A stretch of DNA of 64,000 nucleotides from Caproicibacter sp046707225 (GTDB lineage Bacteria; Bacillota; Clostridia; Oscillospirales; Acutalibacteraceae), in contig NZ_JBJKOP010000026.1 in the NCBI RefSeq assembly GCF_046707225.1, positions 1 through 64,000 of the forward strand, read 5' to 3'. The notes under the pieces were generated by a model, which had not been told where the DNA came from, made no database searches, and worked only from the letters and a program-made list of their open reading frames with translations. Position numbers and translations under genes: made by a program. Positions 60,991-64,000 of the stretch are shown in pieces. The number at the start of each line of letters is the position of its first letter. The first letter of the stretch is position 1.

Positions 60991-61989
60991 ATGGCGGAAG
61001 TATTGTCGCAGCAGCAGATAGACGATCTGCTTGGAAGTCTGCAAAGCGGCAGCATGGATTTTCAGGAGATTGAAGAGCAGACCTCCGGACCGAAAGTCAA
61101 GGATTATGATTTTCTGTCACCTAAAAAGTTTACACGAGAGCAGATCAGGCTCCTGCAGAATATATTTGAAAGCTTTTCACGCCTTTTCAGCCTTCATTTG
61201 TCTGGAATTCTGCGCATGAACTGCCAGGCGGAGGTGCTGCAGGTTGAGGAAGAGGAATATAAGGAATTCGGAAACGCTTTGAGCGATTCCGTCCTGATTG
61301 GAGTCATGGGTCTCCACAGCGCCGAATACGGCATTGAAGACAAGCAGATTCTGGTCGAAATGTCCAGACCCATTTCTTTCAGTATTCTGGACCGGATGCT
61401 CGGCGGAAGCGGGAGCGGTTATAAAATCGACCGTGATTACACGGAGATTGAGCTCTCCCTTCTGGATTATCTGTTCCGGGAGATCGCACCCATTTTAAAG
61501 GACGCGTGGGCCAACTATTTCGATGTGGAGCACACGATGGACGGAATCGAGACCAATTCGCAGCTGATCCAGTTTATTCAGCCGGATGAGTCCGCCGCCA
61601 TTGTCGTGGTTGAGGTCACACTCAACGAGCTGAAGGGGAATTTGAACATCTGTCTTCCCGCCAGTTCTTTGGAAGAGATTTTTAAGATCTTTGATTCAAA
61701 GTATGTAAAGATTAACAGAAAACTCGACCCGCAGCAGGAGGAACGCCGAAGAGAGCACATTCTCGACAGCTTGAAGGACACGCCTCTGACGGTTTCCGCC
61801 GTGCTTGGGAAGACGGAAATCACCCTGAGGGATCTGATCGATTTGCACAGGGGCGACGTCATTCCGCTGGATGCTCCGGCGGGGGACGAGTCCGTTACTG
61901 TTCAGGTTGAAAAGCTGAAATGGTTTACCGGTCAGATCGGAGTAAAAAAGAAAAAGTACGCCGTAAAAATAGGGAAAGTCCTCTATTAA
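60991..61989 (+). CDS. fliM: Flagellar motor switch protein FliM
   Basis: A 332-residue C-ring protein. ATG 60991 (MAEVLSQQQIDDLLGSL) is favoured over 60979 because it starts at the family N-terminus. That region holds the CheY-P binding motif LSQQQIDDLL. The middle CheC-like domain includes LLQNIFESFSRLFSLHLSGILR and LGGSGSGYKIDRDYTEIELSLLDYLF. The C-terminal SpoA domain (LGKTEITLRDLIDLHRGDVIPLDAP) binds FliY. The ribosome binding site is weak (GGTGG). Confidence 0.95.
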   Translation: MAEVLSQQQIDDLLGSLQSGSMDFQEIEEQTSGPKVKDYDFLSPKKFTREQIRLLQNIFESFSRLFSLHLSGILRMNCQAEVLQVEEEEYKEFGNALSDSVLIGVMGLHSAEYGIEDKQILVEMSRPISFSILDRMLGGSGSGYKIDRDYTEIELSLLDYLFREIAPILKDAWANYFDVEHTMDGIETNSQLIQFIQPDESAAIVVVEVTLNELKGNLNICLPASSLEEIFKIFDSKYVKINRKLDPQQEERRREHILDSLKDTPLTVSAVLGKTEITLRDLIDLHRGDVIPLDAPAGDESVTVQVEKLKWFTGQIGVKKKKYAVKIGKVLY

Positions 61990-62016
61990 TATTTTATTTG
62001 AAAAAAGGTGATTGTT

Positions 62017-63171
62017 TTGGAGCCAAAGCAAGAAAAGCTTCTGTCCGATATGGAGATCGACGCCATCGGCGAAATCCTGAATATCAGTTTGGGTTCTTCC
62101 GCCACCTCCGTTTCGGAATTGCTTGGGCAGCCGGTCAACATTACGACGCCGGAAGTCAGGCTAATGAAGACCAGCGAATTCGACATTAAAACCTACGAGC
62201 CCGCTATCGCTGTTGAAATTAATTATGTTCAGGGACTTTCCGGAAAAAACATACTGATCTTAAAGGAAACGGATGTAAAGGTCATTGTCGGCCTTTTGCT
62301 TCAGACGGATTTTTCGGAACAGGAATTCGTCATGGACGAGATGAATGTCGGCGCGATCTGCGAAGTGATGAATCAGATGATGGGCGCGGCGGCCACGGCG
62401 CTCTCTCAGTTTTTGAACAGAAGCATCAATATTTCGCCGCCGAATTCGTTCCTGATTGACAATTCGGAACAGTTCAAAGCGAAGTATTTCGAAGACAGCG
62501 AGGACATTTGCGCGGTCTATTTCAATCTGATGATCGGTGATGTCGTCAACAGCGAGTTTATCAATGTCATGCCGATTCCGCTTGCAAAAGAGTTGATTTC
62601 AAATTTTGGGCTGAGTTCCCCCCCGGAGAATGCGGCTGCCGCTCAGACGGCGCAGACGGAAACTCCGGCCGCAGTGGAAGCGCCGGCGCCCGCCCCGCAG
62701 GCCGCCCCGCAGGCCGCCCAGGCACCCGCCCCGGCGCCGGCTGCTCAGACAGCGCAGCCCGCTCCGGCCGAGGCTCAGTTTCAACAGCCGCAGCAGCCTC
62801 CGCAGACGGCGCCGCCCGTACAGCAGATGCCCCAGCAGCCGGACAATCTCAATATCAAAAGCGCGGTCTACCCCAGCTTTGACGAGCCGGAGCCAACCCT
62901 GACAAAGGGTGAGACCAACAACCTTAATATGATCATGTCCGTTCCGCTTCAGGTTACGGTCGAAATCGGGCGAACTTCCAAAAAGATCAAAGATATTCTT
63001 GATTTTTCAACAGGAACCATTGTAGAACTGGACAAACAGGCCGGGTCCCAGGTTGATGTTTATGTCAACGGGCAGGCGATCGCGAAAGGCAACGTTGTGG
63101 TTGTTGATGATTTCTATGGCGTTCGGATTACGGAAGTAATTAACAGCGACGAAATCATGAAACTGGTATAA
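62017..63171 (+). CDS. fliY: Flagellar motor switch phosphatase FliY
   Basis: A 384-residue protein starting at TTG 62017, with AAGG 8 nt upstream. The N-terminal CheC-like region has two phosphatase motifs with the key Glu and Asn: GEILNISLGSSATSVSELL and CEVMNQMMGAAATALSQFL, so CheY-P dephosphorylation is likely. Residues about 205-285 are a long Ala/Pro/Gln linker. The C-terminal SpoA (FliN-like) domain (VTVEIGRTSKKIKDILDFSTGTIVELDKQAGSQVDVYVNG) builds the C-ring. It replaces fliN, as in other Firmicutes. Confidence 0.94.
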   Translation: MEPKQEKLLSDMEIDAIGEILNISLGSSATSVSELLGQPVNITTPEVRLMKTSEFDIKTYEPAIAVEINYVQGLSGKNILILKETDVKVIVGLLLQTDFSEQEFVMDEMNVGAICEVMNQMMGAAATALSQFLNRSINISPPNSFLIDNSEQFKAKYFEDSEDICAVYFNLMIGDVVNSEFINVMPIPLAKELISNFGLSSPPENAAAAQTAQTETPAAVEAPAPAPQAAPQAAQAPAPAPAAQTAQPAPAEAQFQQPQQPPQTAPPVQQMPQQPDNLNIKSAVYPSFDEPEPTLTKGETNNLNMIMSVPLQVTVEIGRTSKKIKDILDFSTGTIVELDKQAGSQVDVYVNGQAIAKGNVVVVDDFYGVRITEVINSDEIMKLV

Positions 63172-63202
63172 AATAATTCATTCATTCCAAGGAGGATACA
63201 CG

Positions 63203-63565
63203 ATGGAAAAGAAAATCATGCTGGTGGATGATGCCGCTTTTATGCGCATGATGATTAAGGACACGCTGTCAAAGAACGGTTTTACCAACATTATTGAGGC
63301 GAACAACGGTCAGGTGGCGGTTACGAGCTACGCCGCGGAAAAACCGGACCTTGTCATCATGGACATTACCATGCCCGTCATGGACGGCCTGCAGGCGCTG
63401 AAGGAAATCAAAGCTCAGGATCCGGACGCCAATATCATCATGTGCTCCGCCATGGGGCAGGAGGCGATGGTGGTCGACGCCCTTAAGCAGGGCGCGAAGG
63501 ACTTTATTGTAAAACCCTTTAAGGCAGACCGCATTATGAAAACGGTCAACAGCATTCTGGGGTAA
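63203..63565 (+). CDS. cheY: Chemotaxis response regulator CheY
   Basis: A 120-residue single receiver domain with Asp9/Asp10, phospho-acceptor Asp54 (LVIMDITMP), Ser82 (MCSAMGQ) and Lys104 (FIVKPF). It is phosphorylated by CheA (not in this window), binds FliM and is reset by FliY, encoded just upstream. GGAGG precedes the ATG by 8 nt. Confidence 0.95.
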   Translation: MEKKIMLVDDAAFMRMMIKDTLSKNGFTNIIEANNGQVAVTSYAAEKPDLVIMDITMPVMDGLQALKEIKAQDPDANIIMCSAMGQEAMVVDALKQGAKDFIVKPFKADRIMKTVNSILG

Positions 63566-63586
63566 AAAGATCACGGAGGAATACAC

Positions 63587-63982
63587 ATGAAGCTGAGCAC
63601 GGGCTTTGCATCGGACGTTCTGCCGCTGATTTTTTCCATTGTTGCGATCGCGGCCGTTCTGTACCTTTGCTATCTTCTCAGCCGATACCTGGCGAAAAAG
63701 GCCAACAGCATCGCGAACACCGCCAACATCCGAATTCTGGAGCGTGTGGCGCTTGCACAGGATAAGGGGCTTGCGATCGCGAAGATCTGCGGGCACTGTT
63801 ATCTGATTGGATTTTCATCCGACAGGATTGAGTTATTGAAGGAAATCGACGAAGCGGAAATTCGCTCCCCCGAATCGGGGGCGGGGCGGAATTTTGTGGA
63901 CGCCCTGAACTCCGCGCTCAAGGGCAGATTGGATTTGACAGGCAATGATAGAAAACACAAAAACGACGGACACGAAAAATAA
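63587..63982 (+). CDS. fliO: Flagellar biosynthesis protein FliO/FliZ
   Basis: A 131-residue protein with one N-terminal membrane helix (LPLIFSIVAIAAVLYLCYLLSRYL) and the FliO domain (NIRILERVALAQDKGLAIAKICGHCYLIGFSSDRIELL). It assists assembly of the FliP ring in the export gate. Its position after cheY and before the expected fliP agrees. Confidence 0.93.
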   Translation: MKLSTGFASDVLPLIFSIVAIAAVLYLCYLLSRYLAKKANSIANTANIRILERVALAQDKGLAIAKICGHCYLIGFSSDRIELLKEIDEAEIRSPESGAGRNFVDALNSALKGRLDLTGNDRKHKNDGHEK

Positions 63983-64000
63983 AAGAGCGACAAGACGCAG
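63945..64000 (+). CDS. Possible start of fliP, truncated by window edge
   Basis: From ATG 63945, inside the 3' end of fliO, a frame stays open to the window edge (MIENTKTTDTKNKRATRR). A polar, basic start would fit the region before a FliP signal sequence, and fliP normally follows fliO. The ribosome binding site is weak and only 18 codons are visible. Confidence 0.25.
   Translation, partial: MIENTKTTDTKNKRATRR

Noticed and set aside
1..64000. CRISPR arrays, tRNA/rRNA genes, insertion sequences, prophage
   Set aside because: I looked for regular spaced repeats, tRNA-like cloverleafs, transposase or integrase motifs and phage structural genes, and saw none I could support.

Overview
The window looks like chromosomal DNA from a motile, endospore-forming member of the Clostridia. 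Supporting evidence is a spoIIID sporulation regulator, FliY in place of FliN, the CsrA/FliW/FlgM control set, sigma-D-type flagellar promoters, GGAGG ribosome binding sites, and moderate GC with AT-rich intergenic DNA. An Oscillospiraceae-like origin is my guess, not a demonstrated placement. I saw no tRNA, rRNA, CRISPR array, transposase or attachment site.

Layout. 1-9864: the tail of an unknown gene, then one very large secreted multi-domain protein (about 3170 residues). 10024-13571: a cell-surface polysaccharide pair (priming sugar-phosphate transferase and an O-antigen ligase/polymerase-like membrane protein), divergently arranged. 13633-16660: a two-component system with a 7TM-receptor-type histidine kinase and a response regulator carrying a BTAD-type output domain, followed upstream by a decayed gene remnant. 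17238-25345: a LacI repressor and a divergent operon with an RbsBAC-type sugar ABC importer, two paralogous cytoplasmic esterases, a VOC protein and a PfkB sugar kinase. LacI-type operators lie at both promoters and a strong terminator closes the operon.

25538-33431: spoIIID, an Lrp regulator, two tandem promoter-plus-hairpin units that look like small RNA genes, aspartase, a 57-codon ORF, an RNA 2',3'-cyclic phosphodiesterase with an apparent ACG start, an SDR enzyme, and a BlaI/BlaR1-like pair with its operator. 33424-37995: an XRE/S24-like repressor lacking the catalytic pair, two chemoreceptors with almost no extracellular part, and a deleted third receptor between them. 38018-39376: enolase.

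39495-63982: the flagellar region. A glycosyltransferase with its own sigma-D-type promoter lies next to flagellin. The late cluster flgM-flgN-flgK-flgL-(DUF6470-like)-fliW-csrA and flagellin run on the minus strand from sigma-D promoters. The early/middle operon runs on the plus strand: flgB-flgC-fliE-fliF-fliG-fliH-fliI-fliJ-fliK-flgD-(TIGR02530)-flgE-flbD-motA-motB-fliM-fliY-cheY-fliO, with fliP possibly starting at the right edge. Together these genes specify the rod, MS ring, export ATPase, hook, stator and switch. They also include the checkpoint (FlgM holding sigma-D, FliW/CsrA holding flagellin translation) that orders filament assembly after the hook.

The most interesting signals are the tandem small-RNA-like units before lrp, the flagellin-linked glycosyltransferase with its AT-rich segment, the AT-rich middle of the hook gene, the CsrA-type hairpins in the flagellin leader, the twin-esterase sugar operon, and the BlaR1-like protein with an unusual coiled-coil sensor region.
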